A DNA stretch of 64,000 nt from C7867-002 sp964646515 (GTDB lineage: Bacteria > Patescibacteriota > Minisyncoccia > Phycocordibacterales > PALSA-1337): contig CAZYES010000002.1 in assembly GCA_964646515.1 (NCBI GenBank), forward strand, positions 1 through 64,000. Reading direction: 5' to 3'. Within the stretch, counting starts at the first letter, position 1. Every line of letters starts with the position of its first letter. The notes under the pieces are model-generated. The model saw only the letters and a program-made list of their open reading frames with translations. It was not told the origin of the DNA and ran no database searches. Both the position numbers and the translations under genes were made by a program. Positions 15,533 through 24,702 of the stretch are shown here, piece after piece.

Positions 15533-15790
15533 CATTTGATCTGTACCCCCTAGTGAGTTTGTAAGCAACAGCAAGTCGCCTACGCGACTTGCGCGAGGGA
15601 TTCGAACAGCGAGCGATCTCCGAGCCAGCGGGCGAGGAGCGCGAGCTGGTGCCCAGGAAATGTGAGCGGGTAGCGAACATTTCCGAGGGCGAATCCTCGA
15701 TCGCGCACTGCTTCGCTCGCTATCGCGGGCTACGCAGTGCAAGCACCAGTCCTGCGTAGCTTTAGCGGAGCAGGACTAATTCGTAAGCGT
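15533..15790. repeat. Palindrome-rich repeat trailing tRNA-Val, with an echo of the tRNA 3' end
   Basis: No gene is seen. The segment begins with TTGATCTGTACCCC (also found after tRNA-Arg at 60260). It then contains GCAAGTCG/CGCGACTTGC (about 15571-15592), an outer pairing of GAGGGATTCG (15595-15604) with CGAATCCTC (about 15690-15698), and inner stems CCAGC/GCTGG and GGAAATGT/ACATTTCC. At 15686-15707 a degenerate copy of the tRNA-Val T-arm and acceptor end (GGGCGAATCCTCGATCGCGC) lies 175 bases after the real one. A hairpin GCACTGCTTCGCTCGC...GCAGTGC and the motif GTGCAAGCACCA (15737-15748) follow. Confidence 0.7.
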
Positions 15791-15794
15791 CTGA

Positions 15795-17718
15795 TTACAT
15801 CTTCACCGCCGCAACCTTGTCCATCGGGAAGACAGAGCTAGTCAACACTTCGCAAAGTATACCTGGGCAAGCATTACTTGTTACTGGATAGAAACCGTAA
15901 TAACCCAAAGTACCAAGAGTGCCCAATCCATATATACCTTCTCCGGCCTGTGGTTGTATGGCCATTATTTCGTCCACTGTAGCAGGCCGATATCCCATCG
16001 CAGCTAGTCTCAAGGCAATTTCTTTTGGCTGTACGCCAAGTTTGTCTCTACCCAGAGCATCTATAATTGGAGAATCTGGCATTAATCTTTTGAACTGGAA
16101 CACTGTTACAGTAACCTCTTTCGGAGGAGTATCCTTAGCCTGAACAAGATTATTCATGTGCTTTCTACTAAAAAACAGGTCTTTGCCATAACGAACGTTG
16201 GCCGTATATGACTTGGCTATATATTCTGACGGTGACATAACCGGGCGAACGGGCACTATTATTATTTTCGTCTCGGGAGCATTCAGACTAAGTATTTTTT
16301 GTTTGTTATATTCTGGGGGAAGATTGGAAACATAATTACTATCCAAACACAGACCAAAGACGACTGGATTTCTATAAAGCCAATCGGCTGAACTATAGTA
16401 TCTTTGAACTCCTGAGCCCTTTTCAACGGCACCGGGCCTTGTCCCATATGATTTATACAACCAAGTAAATGGCACGTGCTCTACTACTGAACGTATGTAC
16501 AGTTTCTCTGGAGTTAGAAGTGAACTTGCTGTCGCTTGACCAGATTGGATCATTTCGTTTGCCTTCTCAAAACTTACCACATTCGTACAACCTTTCTCTA
16601 TATGATTGTACGACGCACCACCGGCTAGACCTATGGTACACCCTTCTGGTGGGCAATCCAGTGCAATATATTCACCCGAAGGATTCAGTGTCTCTTTGGC
16701 TTGTGAAATTCCTTGGATAGATTTGAGTGCCGACCTATATTCTGTTTGAGTAAACAATTTACCAGTATTTGGGTTTTTCTTCGTCATCCATGTGGTTGAA
16801 TCCCAAAAGAAATAATTTATGGAGTTATATACATGCCACTCACCAGGATAGGGATTACTCACTTTTGTACCATCAGCATTATTGCATATTACACTAAAAT
16901 CATTTGACTTGGCACCACCACATGAATAGTCATAATAAGTCGGAATGTTTACAGTCATATACTCCAAACCGTTTCGCTGTTTTACAGTGCTTGTAGCCAA
17001 CCAATCAGTTGCCCAGGTGGCCTTAGTTCTATAACTAAAAGTTGGCACGTTCAGCATAGACGCGAGAGAGACGGTATTACTAGTACCAGTGGTATTCGTA
17101 GTTGCGGTAGTAGTTGTATTGTATGGCCAAGAATTACTCGGCGTCAGAGAACCCAAGAGACTGTTCAACAAAGTTTGCCCGGCTCCCGAGTCAGTTTGAG
17201 ATGACTGGGTATTCTGATATGAAGCGGTAGTTACAGTGTTATTGGTGGCACCGGTAGTCTTCGGCGTACAAGTATAACCAGAGGGACAGTCAACACCTAT
17301 AGAATATGACGAGACCGTGTTCGTGGAATAGGACGATGTATTCGCTGGTAAATCCGAAGTATTACAGCTCTCTTGCTGTATAGCCGATCTGGTCAAAGCG
17401 CCAACATAACCCGTACCTTCTATGTTATGAGCTATCTGGTATCTTTTGACAGCACTCATAGTCATAGTACCAAAATAACCCGTTGGCTCTGTATCGAGAT
17501 AACCAGTGCGTACTAGATAATCTTGTAGAGCGGTCACATTGGTGCTGGTAGTACCTCTGCCAACATCAGCAGGAAATGGTGACACAAGAATTCTGGAGAT
17601 CACTACCCGATGGGTCATAGTCGCCTTCTAGAGCAAAAGTCGGTGAAAATGAGACCGTACATACAAAAAGAAACACTGCAAGGAGAATTAGGCTTACGCT
17701 AGTGATTGATTTTTTCAT
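15795..17718 (-). CDS. Secreted peptidoglycan-binding surface protein, broken by a one-base frameshift
   Basis: The uninterrupted frame covers 15795-17618 (607 residues) but lacks a credible start. A signal peptide in another frame begins at ATG 17716-17718 (MKKSITSVSLILLAVFLFVC, cleavage near PTFALEG) and runs 50 codons to a TGA at 17566-17568. Removing one base near 17571 joins CVTIS to ADVGRGTTSTNV. The rest has a peptidoglycan-binding domain (VTALQDYLVRTGYL, GYFGTMTMSAVKRYQ, GALTRSAI), a CPSGYTCTP motif shared with the other surface protein, a Ser/Thr-rich linker and a ~400-residue C-terminal part I do not recognise. It is either a real mutation or an assembly error; no homopolymer is at the junction. 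Confidence 0.75.
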
Positions 17719-17845
17719 ATAATAAATTAACTAATGATAAACAAATAGGAGAACATCCTATGTACTGTATTATGACATATAGTCAGCGGGTTAGGGAGTG
17801 GGAGCCGTGGGGATAATAAATATCAGTAATATCTCCAATATAGTT

Positions 17846-20371
17846 TTACTTCATTTCTCCCCAATTTTTGCCAACCGATTTTGATGTTTTCAAAACCACG
17901 CCCCCAATATCCTTTGGATCGATAACTGACTCCATAATGTTTTTGATTTCCGAGACGACTTCTTTCTCCTTATTCTCCCTAACCTCATATACCAACTCAT
18001 CGTGCACTTGGAGCAAAGGAAAAACATCATTCTCTAATTTATTTTTCTTGATATATTCATGCACCTTGACCATCGCAAGCTTGATAACGTCCGCCCCCGT
18101 ACCCTGGATCGGCGCATTTATAGCCATGCGTTCGGCTCGTGCTTTGATATAAGGAATCTTTGACTTTACACCATCGAAATAGCGCCGTCTGCCAAAAAAT
18201 GTTTCTGTATAGCCTTTCAAATTTACTTCCGTCTTGATTTTATTCAAATAACCGGACAAGGTAGAAAAAGTATCAAAGTAATCATTCAAAAAATTTTGTG
18301 CCAGATCACGAGTGGTACCGAGATTTTGCTTCAAGGCCATAACACCCATACCATAAATGATCCCAAAATTGATAACCTTGGCTTTTCTGCGCATATCTGA
18401 CGTAACCTTATCTTGTGGAACTTTAAACACAAATGAAGCAACCGCTGAGTGGACATCCTCGCCTCTCTTGAAAATACCAATCATTTTTTCATCACCAGAA
18501 AGGAAGGCGGCAATACGCAACTCCACTTGTGAATAATCAAAACCTGCGAGAACAAACCCGTCATCGGCAATAAAAGCGTTGCGAATAGCTTTGCCTAGAT
18601 CAGATTTGATGGGAATATTTTGTAAGTTTGGATTCTGTGAAGCCATCCTGCCAGTTGTGGTACCAGAAGGAACAAAATCCGTATGTAGACGATCATTTTT
18701 GTCCAGAAGTGGTGGAATAGCGTCAATATAAGTCGAAAGAAGCTTCTGAAGTTCGCGATATTCAAATATCAATGGAACAATAGGATGAAGTTCTTTCAAT
18801 TTTTCCAACTCCGATTCCCTAGTCGACCTCGCACCGCCACTAGTTTTCTTGATATTCTTGGTCACCAGTTGGAGTTTGTCGAACAAAACCTCGCCCAATT
18901 GTTTGGGCGAATTGATGTTAAAAACCGCGCCGGCCAGTTCGTGTATTCTCTTTTCGAGCCTTGAAGATTCAGCATGATATGTCTCCGAAAGACTCTTTAG
19001 TACAGACCGATCGATTTTCACGCCACATTTTTCCATTTCGTGCGTAATTGAAATCAGTGGCAATTCAATATCTTCATAAACTTTTCGTAAACCTCTCTTA
19101 TCTAACTCAGCAAACACAAAACCTTTGGCTCGCTCGTAGTCTTCGGTGTTGGCAAAGTTTAAAATATCTTCCATAGTCGGGTTGGTCAAATCTGAGTTTA
19201 CGAGCCACAAGGCAAGAGAAGTTCTTTCGATGTCAGCTGTACTCACTGACGTTAATGATTTCACTCCTGCGCCTCTTTCTGGGTATTGTCCAATAACAGA
19301 CCCGCTCGCATTAGACAACGATTTGGTCGTATCTACGGAAAACGTGTCCGTCGCATCTACAAAACGTGACTCTGCTAGATTGCCCAAGACCTTCTTGAGC
19401 CTCTGCGTCAACGTGCGAAATTCTAGTTCCTGCCACAAAACATTTACTTTATCAACATCAACATTTTCCCTGAATTCTTTCTCTGGTAATTGAAAATTAA
19501 TAGGCACATCACGACGAATAGTGGCTAACATCTTGCTAAATTCGGCTTCTTCTTTATTATCTTTCAGCAACTGAATAATACGAGGCGTTATTCCGGCCTT
19601 TTTAAACTTGTCCTCATGGTTACCCTCTAATTCCTTGTAAATATTCTCAACCGTGCCAAATGTCGTAATCAAAATGGTCGCGGTCTTTTCACCAATACCC
19701 GGCACACCAACTATATTATCCGATGGGTCGCCACGCAGACCTTTATAATCAGCAATAAGTTCTGGACTAAAACCAAAACGAGCTTTCACGGCATCTTCGT
19801 CATACATAACTGTATCACTAATACCCTTCTTCAATGTGTAAACCTGAATATCTTTTCCGCTAACCAACTGCATCGTATCCATATCTCCCGAAGCAATGAT
19901 AATCTCTAAAGGTATCTGATCCCCAGATTTGTAATCAGTAGATTCTCGAGATCCAGAATCCGCCTTTTGCAATTTATTCTTTTTGTCCCCCCGTAACTGC
20001 TCCACAATTGTCCCCAGAATGTCGTCAGCTTCGAAACCTTGTCTGTCATATATTGGGATATTTAACGCGACGAAAATATCACGCGACCTTTTCATCTGTA
20101 CCACCAGATCGTCTTCGGCAGTCTTTCTTTGAGCTTTGTAAGCTTTGTAAGCTTCGTGGCGATATGTTGGTCCTTTCACGTCATAACAAGCAACAACATA
20201 ATCGGGCTTCAAATCCTCAAAAATTTTTATAAGCATGGCAGAAAGACCATAAAGTGCTCCCGTCGGTTCACCTTTGGCAGTGGAAAAATCAGGTAATGCA
20301 TGATAAGCACGGTGTAAAATGGCATGCGCGTCAAGCAAGACTAACCTCTTTTTCTTTTGGATAACCTGCAT
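17846..20371 (-). CDS. polA: DNA polymerase I (5' nuclease plus polymerase, no intact proofreading domain)
   Basis: 841 residues. The 5'-3' nuclease domain (residues 1 to ~330) starts LVLLDAHAILHRAYHALPDF and has GFEADDILGTI and GLRGDPSDNIVGVPGIGEKTA. The middle segment is short and lacks the DEDD exonuclease acidic residues (for example SLALWLVNSDLTNPTMEDIL), so proofreading is probably absent. Polymerase motifs are intact: A (AGFDYSQVELRIAAFLSGD), B (RRKAKVINFGIIYGM) and C (LLQVHDELVYEV). It fills gaps in repair and removes RNA primers. A TACAAT box lies 12 bases upstream of the ATG at 20371. Confidence 0.95.
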   Translation of the reverse strand: MQVIQKKKRLVLLDAHAILHRAYHALPDFSTAKGEPTGALYGLSAMLIKIFEDLKPDYVVACYDVKGPTYRHEAYKAYKAQRKTAEDDLVVQMKRSRDIFVALNIPIYDRQGFEADDILGTIVEQLRGDKKNKLQKADSGSRESTDYKSGDQIPLEIIIASGDMDTMQLVSGKDIQVYTLKKGISDTVMYDEDAVKARFGFSPELIADYKGLRGDPSDNIVGVPGIGEKTATILITTFGTVENIYKELEGNHEDKFKKAGITPRIIQLLKDNKEEAEFSKMLATIRRDVPINFQLPEKEFRENVDVDKVNVLWQELEFRTLTQRLKKVLGNLAESRFVDATDTFSVDTTKSLSNASGSVIGQYPERGAGVKSLTSVSTADIERTSLALWLVNSDLTNPTMEDILNFANTEDYERAKGFVFAELDKRGLRKVYEDIELPLISITHEMEKCGVKIDRSVLKSLSETYHAESSRLEKRIHELAGAVFNINSPKQLGEVLFDKLQLVTKNIKKTSGGARSTRESELEKLKELHPIVPLIFEYRELQKLLSTYIDAIPPLLDKNDRLHTDFVPSGTTTGRMASQNPNLQNIPIKSDLGKAIRNAFIADDGFVLAGFDYSQVELRIAAFLSGDEKMIGIFKRGEDVHSAVASFVFKVPQDKVTSDMRRKAKVINFGIIYGMGVMALKQNLGTTRDLAQNFLNDYFDTFSTLSGYLNKIKTEVNLKGYTETFFGRRRYFDGVKSKIPYIKARAERMAINAPIQGTGADVIKLAMVKVHEYIKKNKLENDVFPLLQVHDELVYEVRENKEKEVVSEIKNIMESVIDPKDIGGVVLKTSKSVGKNWGEMK

Positions 20372-20422
20372 AATAACAAAGGTATTGTAACACTAGAAAA
20401 CAAGATTCACCTTATATGCCGA

Positions 20423-20929
20423 TTAATTGGAAGTTATTATGTGATTGCCATCCACAATCTCAAATTGCAAAAACTCCGTAAATCTAGACCTGCCCATCCC
20501 CACATTTTCAGGCCATTCGATCATAACTAGGTTATAAGGATCTGAAACGATCCTTTCGAAATCAAGCGCCTGTAATTCTTGTTCTCTTTCCAACCTATAA
20601 GCATCGATGTGAACCAAACGACGCCATTTTTTGCCGTCTAATCGGTCACCGGATCTCTTGCCAATAGAACTAACTGCCAAGTCATTATCTGACAAATGAC
20701 CAGACTCATATATCTTCATGAGTACAAAAGTCGGACTAGTCACCTCCCCATCGACACCAAGCTCTTTCGCTACGCATTTGACAAACGCCGTCTTGCCAGC
20801 ACCCAAATGGCCAGACAATCCCACGATCAAAGCTTCATCTGACTTCACGCATCTATCCGAAACTTCCATCAGCCATTCCGTGGCGATTTTTTGCGTTTCT
20901 TCCAGAGAATGAGAAATGTTCGTTTTCAT
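20423..20929 (-). CDS. tsaE: tRNA threonylcarbamoyladenosine biosynthesis ATPase TsaE
   Basis: 168 residues. The Walker A motif GLSGHLGAGKTAFVKCVAKE is near residues 37-56, SPTFVLMKIYE near 81-91, and the family motif HIDAYRLE near 108-115, followed by VMIEWPENVG. TsaE works with TsaB/TsaC/TsaD to make t6A37 on ANN-decoding tRNAs. An insertion of about 15 residues (DNDLAVSSIGKRSGD) before HIDAYRL is longer than usual. It precedes polA on the same strand with a 51-base gap, so they may share a transcript. Confidence 0.92.
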   Translation of the reverse strand: MKTNISHSLEETQKIATEWLMEVSDRCVKSDEALIVGLSGHLGAGKTAFVKCVAKELGVDGEVTSPTFVLMKIYESGHLSDNDLAVSSIGKRSGDRLDGKKWRRLVHIDAYRLEREQELQALDFERIVSDPYNLVMIEWPENVGMGRSRFTEFLQFEIVDGNHIITSN

Positions 20930-21066
20930 ATTTATATTGAAATAATACCTTACTTTGCCATCCGTGCAATTTATAGTTCCGACACTTCAAAACTACGCCC
21001 GATTTGGCTTGATCCCAAAGTAAGTTTCCGAGATCATATCAAGATTCGCATACCCGCACCAATACT

Positions 21067-21075
21067 TGCTATAAT
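21067..21075 (+). promoter_or_regulatory. Extended -10 promoter of pilB
   Basis: TGCTATAAT, identical to the boxes before the toxin-like gene and pbp1A. The ATG at 21084 is eight bases downstream. Confidence 0.55.
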
Positions 21076-21083
21076 AATGTGCA

Positions 21084-22757
21084 ATGACCATCGTTTTTGA
21101 CGAAGACAAACAAAAAAGAAAAATAAACGACCTTCTACGCAAAGAGGAAGAAGATTTGGTGCAAATACTTTCAGCCAAATATGGTGTCGAATACATCAAC
21201 CTCACGGTTACGCCCGTAAACGCCGATGCTATACGTATGATAGATGAAAAGTCCTCACGGGAAGCACAAACCGCAGCATTTGCTTTGTCTGATAAAAAAA
21301 TAAAGATCGCCTCAAGAAACCCCAACAGCGAAAAAACCCTAGCCATAATAGAAGACCTGAAAACAAAGGGTTATTTGCCAGAACTTTTCATTACCTCAAC
21401 GCAGAGCTTAGAAAAAGCCTGGAAAACATACAAAGACCTCTCCTTTGCCTACGAAAGCAAAGCCGGCGCGCTAGAAATCTCTAGCGAAGAGATAACCTCC
21501 ATCATTGCCCAAATCAAAGATCTGCCGACCATCATCTCAATTTTGCAAAATACTATGTCTGCGAACAAAAGCTACAGAGTCTCAAGAATACTGGAAACTG
21601 CCATAGCTGGCGCACTGGCAATCGACGCCTCCGACATACACTTCGAACCAGAAGAACTGTATGTTCGCCTACGCTATCGACTAGATGGCATATTGCAAGA
21701 CGTAATCAAGTTCGACAAAGAAACTTACGCCCTATTGCTTTCGCGCATAAAACTTATCTCTGGCATGAAATTGAACATCAAAAAAGACTCCCAGGATGGG
21801 AGATTCAGCATCCGCTTGGATATCGGGGATATTGAAGTACGTGTCTCAATACTTCCCGGTGCTTACAATGAATCGATCGTCATGCGTCTCTTGAACCCAA
21901 AATCAATCAGTGTCCCTCTCGAGGAGCTAGGCATCCCCGAAAATCTACTAGCAATCCTGATAAAAGAAACGCAGAGACCTGACGGCATGATCTTGACTAC
22001 CGGGCCAACAGGATCAGGAAAGACAACCACTCTCTACGCCTTTTTGAAAAAAATTCACACGTCTGACATAAAAATCATAACTATTGAAGATCCGATCGAA
22101 TATCATCTAGAAGGCATAGTACAAACACAGGTCAACGACAAAGGCTACAACTTTCTCGAAGGACTTCGCGCCGCCGTCCGCCAAGATCCAGACGTCATCA
22201 TGGTCGGTGAAATTCGCGACAACGAGACCGCGAACATCGCCATCAATTCCGCGCTAACTGGCCACTTGGTATTCTCTACGCTACACACCAACGACGCCGC
22301 CGGCACATTTCCCCGTCTGATCGATCTCGGAGTAAATTCAAAGGTCATCACTTCGGCCATCAGGGTGGCAATGGCGCAAAGATTGACGCGAAGACTCTGT
22401 GAATATTGCAAAAAAGAAGTCGCCCTGGAAAACGAAACTCAAAAAGAGATAGAACTAGTGGTAAATAGTATCGAGGATAAAACTATGATACCAAATGATA
22501 GAACAAAAATATGGGAGCCGGTGGGTTGCAACAAATGCAACAAAACCGGTTATAAAGGGCGTATCGGTATATATGAAGCCATCTTAAATAGCAAAGAGAT
22601 AGAAGACGCCGTGGAAAAGAACCCTAGCGAGAGAGAAATATGGACTGCCGCCAAAGGTCAGGGTATTTTGACTATGAAACAAGATGGTGTGATAAAAGTC
22701 CTAAAAGGAGTTACCTCATTCGAAGAGCTCGGTAGAGTAATATCTATGCAAGATTAA
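21084..22757 (+). CDS. pilB: Type IV pilus assembly ATPase PilB/GspE family
   Basis: 557 residues. After an N-terminal MshEN-like region comes the T2SS/T4P ATPase core: an Asp-box region (ASDIHFEPEELYVRLRYRLD near 184-203), Walker A (TTGPTGSGKTTTLYAFL near 304-320), Walker B (DPDVIMVGEIRD near 371-382) and the His box (GHLVFSTLHTNDA). A four-Cys zinc site is near 433-436 (CEYCKK) and 477-480 (CNKCNKTGYKGRIGIYE). This hexameric motor drives pilin polymerisation at the inner membrane. The other pilus genes are not in the window. It stands alone behind an extended -10 and is followed by a probable RNA gene. Confidence 0.92.
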   Translation: MTIVFDEDKQKRKINDLLRKEEEDLVQILSAKYGVEYINLTVTPVNADAIRMIDEKSSREAQTAAFALSDKKIKIASRNPNSEKTLAIIEDLKTKGYLPELFITSTQSLEKAWKTYKDLSFAYESKAGALEISSEEITSIIAQIKDLPTIISILQNTMSANKSYRVSRILETAIAGALAIDASDIHFEPEELYVRLRYRLDGILQDVIKFDKETYALLLSRIKLISGMKLNIKKDSQDGRFSIRLDIGDIEVRVSILPGAYNESIVMRLLNPKSISVPLEELGIPENLLAILIKETQRPDGMILTTGPTGSGKTTTLYAFLKKIHTSDIKIITIEDPIEYHLEGIVQTQVNDKGYNFLEGLRAAVRQDPDVIMVGEIRDNETANIAINSALTGHLVFSTLHTNDAAGTFPRLIDLGVNSKVITSAIRVAMAQRLTRRLCEYCKKEVALENETQKEIELVVNSIEDKTMIPNDRTKIWEPVGCNKCNKTGYKGRIGIYEAILNSKEIEDAVEKNPSEREIWTAAKGQGILTMKQDGVIKVLKGVTSFEELGRVISMQD

Positions 22758-22943
22758 ACTTGGTCAGCAAGAAATTGATAAAAACGCTTTGACAAAAACC
22801 TAAGTTTTTCAAAACAGCAAAAAACACCAGTGTCAATTTGCTTTTTTCCTGTGGACAGCGCTAGGATGCGACCAGTTAGTCATTTGTTGTCTGCAATACG
22901 CTCGCACACCTTTATTATTATATTAGCTAGTAGTCAAGCACGA

Positions 22944-23087
22944 GAATCTCTAAGCAATATCATATCGCGTGATGCGTTATGCGAGGCACAGTCCCGAGGA
23001 TAATATCAGTAACTCCACGACAAGCGTGGTAACCAAGATGTCCTTAGTACTATGCCCAAACCTGGGAAGGCCATTGCTTAGAGGTTC
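22944..23087. ncRNA. Candidate structured RNA between pilB and ruvB
   Basis: GAATCTCTAAGCAAT (22944-22958) pairs with ATTGCTTAGAGGTTC (23073-23087), a 15-base closing stem with one G-U or mismatch. Inside are a perfect hairpin CCACG-ACAAG-CGTGG, a possible stem AGGATA/TGTCCT and GGCA/TGCC, giving a rod with bulges about 144 nt long. The 379-base gap has no ORF. A TATATT-like box lies about 25 bases upstream on the + strand. The shape recalls 6S RNA, but no sequence signature of 6S, tmRNA, RNase P or SRP RNA was recognised, so class and strand are open. Confidence 0.5.
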
Positions 23088-23136
23088 TTGGGCTCGAATG
23101 GATCGTTCACCAACATACTAGCATACCTTAATATAA

Positions 23137-24147
23137 ATGTCAAGAACTAGCCCCAAACAAACCGCCGAAGAGAAAGACGTCGGATTCCTCGACCAGACCT
23201 TGCGCCCATCGCGTTGGGATGAATATATAGGCCAAAAGAACATAAAAGACAACTTAAACATCCTCCTCACCGCCGCCAAAGAGCGCAAGCATCCGCCAGA
23301 ACACGTACTTTTTTATGGTCCACCTGGATTGGGCAAAACAACCTTGGCCCATTTGATCTCCAAAGAGACTGGAGCACAAATGAAGGTCACTTCTGGGCCA
23401 GCCATATTGAAAGTGGGCGACCTGGCTTCGGTCTTGACCAATCTATCCGCCGGCGACATCTTATTTATCGACGAAATACACCGACTCAATAAAGCCATCG
23501 AGGAAGTACTCTACCCCGCAATGGAAACTGGAGTACTGGATATTATCATAGGAAAGGGGCCATCGGCAAGAACTATTCAACTAGACCTTCCGCCATTCAC
23601 CCTCATCGCCGCAACTACACGGATTGCCATGATCTCTTCTCCATTACGCTCAAGATTCTCTGGGGGTGTATTCAAGCTTGAATTCTATTCAAATGCAGAA
23701 ATTTCCAGCATAATCAAACGCTCTGCTAAAATATTAGGAATAGAAATTCACCCCGAAGCCATAAACGAAATCGCTGTCCGTTCGAGATTTACCCCACGTA
23801 CCGCCAACTACCACCTGAAAAGGTGCCGAGATTATGCACAGATCAACAAAACAACATTGACCAAAGACGTCGTCGAGAAGGCCCTGGCGATGCTCGGCGT
23901 AGATATCATCGGCTTGACTTCTGCGGACCGTGATATCTTGAAAACAATTATAAACAAATTTGGCGGTGGCCCAGTCGGCTTGAATACCATTGCTGCCGCA
24001 TTATCTGAAGAGCAAGCAACCGTGGAAGAAGTCTACGAGCCATACCTGATCCAACTAGGTCTACTAGAAAGAACTTCACGAGGCAGAACAGCCACTCAAA
24101 AAGCCTACGAACACCTAGGTATAAAAGATGTAGCCAAATTATTATAA
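23137..24147 (+). CDS. ruvB: Holliday junction branch-migration ATPase RuvB
   Basis: 336 residues, full length. TLRPSRWDEYIGQKNIKDNL opens the AAA+ domain. Walker A is at about residues 61-69 (FYGPPGLGKTTLAH), Walker B at IDEIHRLNK near 111, sensor 1 at AATTRIAMISSPLRSRF near 157, and a winged-helix C-terminus ends in SRGRTATQKAYEHLG. RuvB pumps DNA through the RuvA-bound junction; ruvC lies 550 bases downstream, and ruvA is not in the window. The ATG follows an AT-rich TTAATATAA directly, with no Shine-Dalgarno sequence. Confidence 0.97.
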   Translation: MSRTSPKQTAEEKDVGFLDQTLRPSRWDEYIGQKNIKDNLNILLTAAKERKHPPEHVLFYGPPGLGKTTLAHLISKETGAQMKVTSGPAILKVGDLASVLTNLSAGDILFIDEIHRLNKAIEEVLYPAMETGVLDIIIGKGPSARTIQLDLPPFTLIAATTRIAMISSPLRSRFSGGVFKLEFYSNAEISSIIKRSAKILGIEIHPEAINEIAVRSRFTPRTANYHLKRCRDYAQINKTTLTKDVVEKALAMLGVDIIGLTSADRDILKTIINKFGGGPVGLNTIAAALSEEQATVEEVYEPYLIQLGLLERTSRGRTATQKAYEHLGIKDVAKLL

Positions 24148-24174
24148 TTTTTTATATCAATCTAATATAACTCT

Positions 24175-24702
24175 ATGTCAGGACACAATAAATTTTCAAA
24201 AATAAAACATCTGAAAGCCAAGAACGATGCCCAGAGGAGCAAACACTTCAGCAAACTTGTCCGTATGATAACTGTCGAAGCCAAGGAGGCCAAAGGCAAT
24301 CTCTCATCTCCCGGATTGGCGGCCGCTATTGACAAAGCACGTAAAGAAAATATGCCCAACGACACGATCGAACGTGCCATCAAAAAAGCAAACGACAACA
24401 GCACCGTCATGGAATCGATCACTTATGAGACTTACGGACCAGGTGGTGTGGCAATGCTCATCCACGCTTTGACAGACAATAAAAACCGTGCCGCGCAAGA
24501 AATAAAACATATTATTTCGAAACATGGATTCGAACTCGCCTCTCCCGGTAGTGCTTCTTGGGCATTCAAGAAATCCCATAACGGATGGGAGGCTACAACA
24601 ACCATCCCCCTAGAAGACACCGACATTGAGCTTCTCTCAAAAATGGTGGAAGATTTAGAAAATAACGAAGACGTACAAGAAATATTTACGAATGCCGAAT
24701 AA
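24175..24702 (+). CDS. YebC/PmpR (TACO1) family protein, unusually short
   Basis: 175 residues against about 240-250 in most family members. The N-terminus is standard (MSGHNKFSKIKHLKAKNDAQ, then RKENMPNDTIERAIKKA near 61-77 and YETYGPGGVAMLIHALTDNK near 85-104), and so is the end (MVEDLENNEDVQEIFTN). About 65 residues of the usual third domain between roughly 135 and 145 are missing. The family is linked to transcription regulation and, more recently, to easing ribosome stalling. It is 27 bases after ruvB and overlaps ruvC by 11 bases, forming a ruvB-yebC-ruvC operon like the yebC-ruvC arrangement of many bacteria. Confidence 0.9.
   Translation: MSGHNKFSKIKHLKAKNDAQRSKHFSKLVRMITVEAKEAKGNLSSPGLAAAIDKARKENMPNDTIERAIKKANDNSTVMESITYETYGPGGVAMLIHALTDNKNRAAQEIKHIISKHGFELASPGSASWAFKKSHNGWEATTTIPLEDTDIELLSKMVEDLENNEDVQEIFTNAE

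Noticed and set aside
15374..15742. 123-codon N-terminal extension of the RluA-type gene
   Set aside because: The extension runs through the complement of tRNA-Val and its trailing repeat. ATG 15373 with a TATATT box six bases upstream is the sensible start.
22944..23087. RNase P RNA, tmRNA or SRP RNA
   Set aside because: I looked for their conserved core sequences and did not find them, so only a generic structured-RNA call is made.
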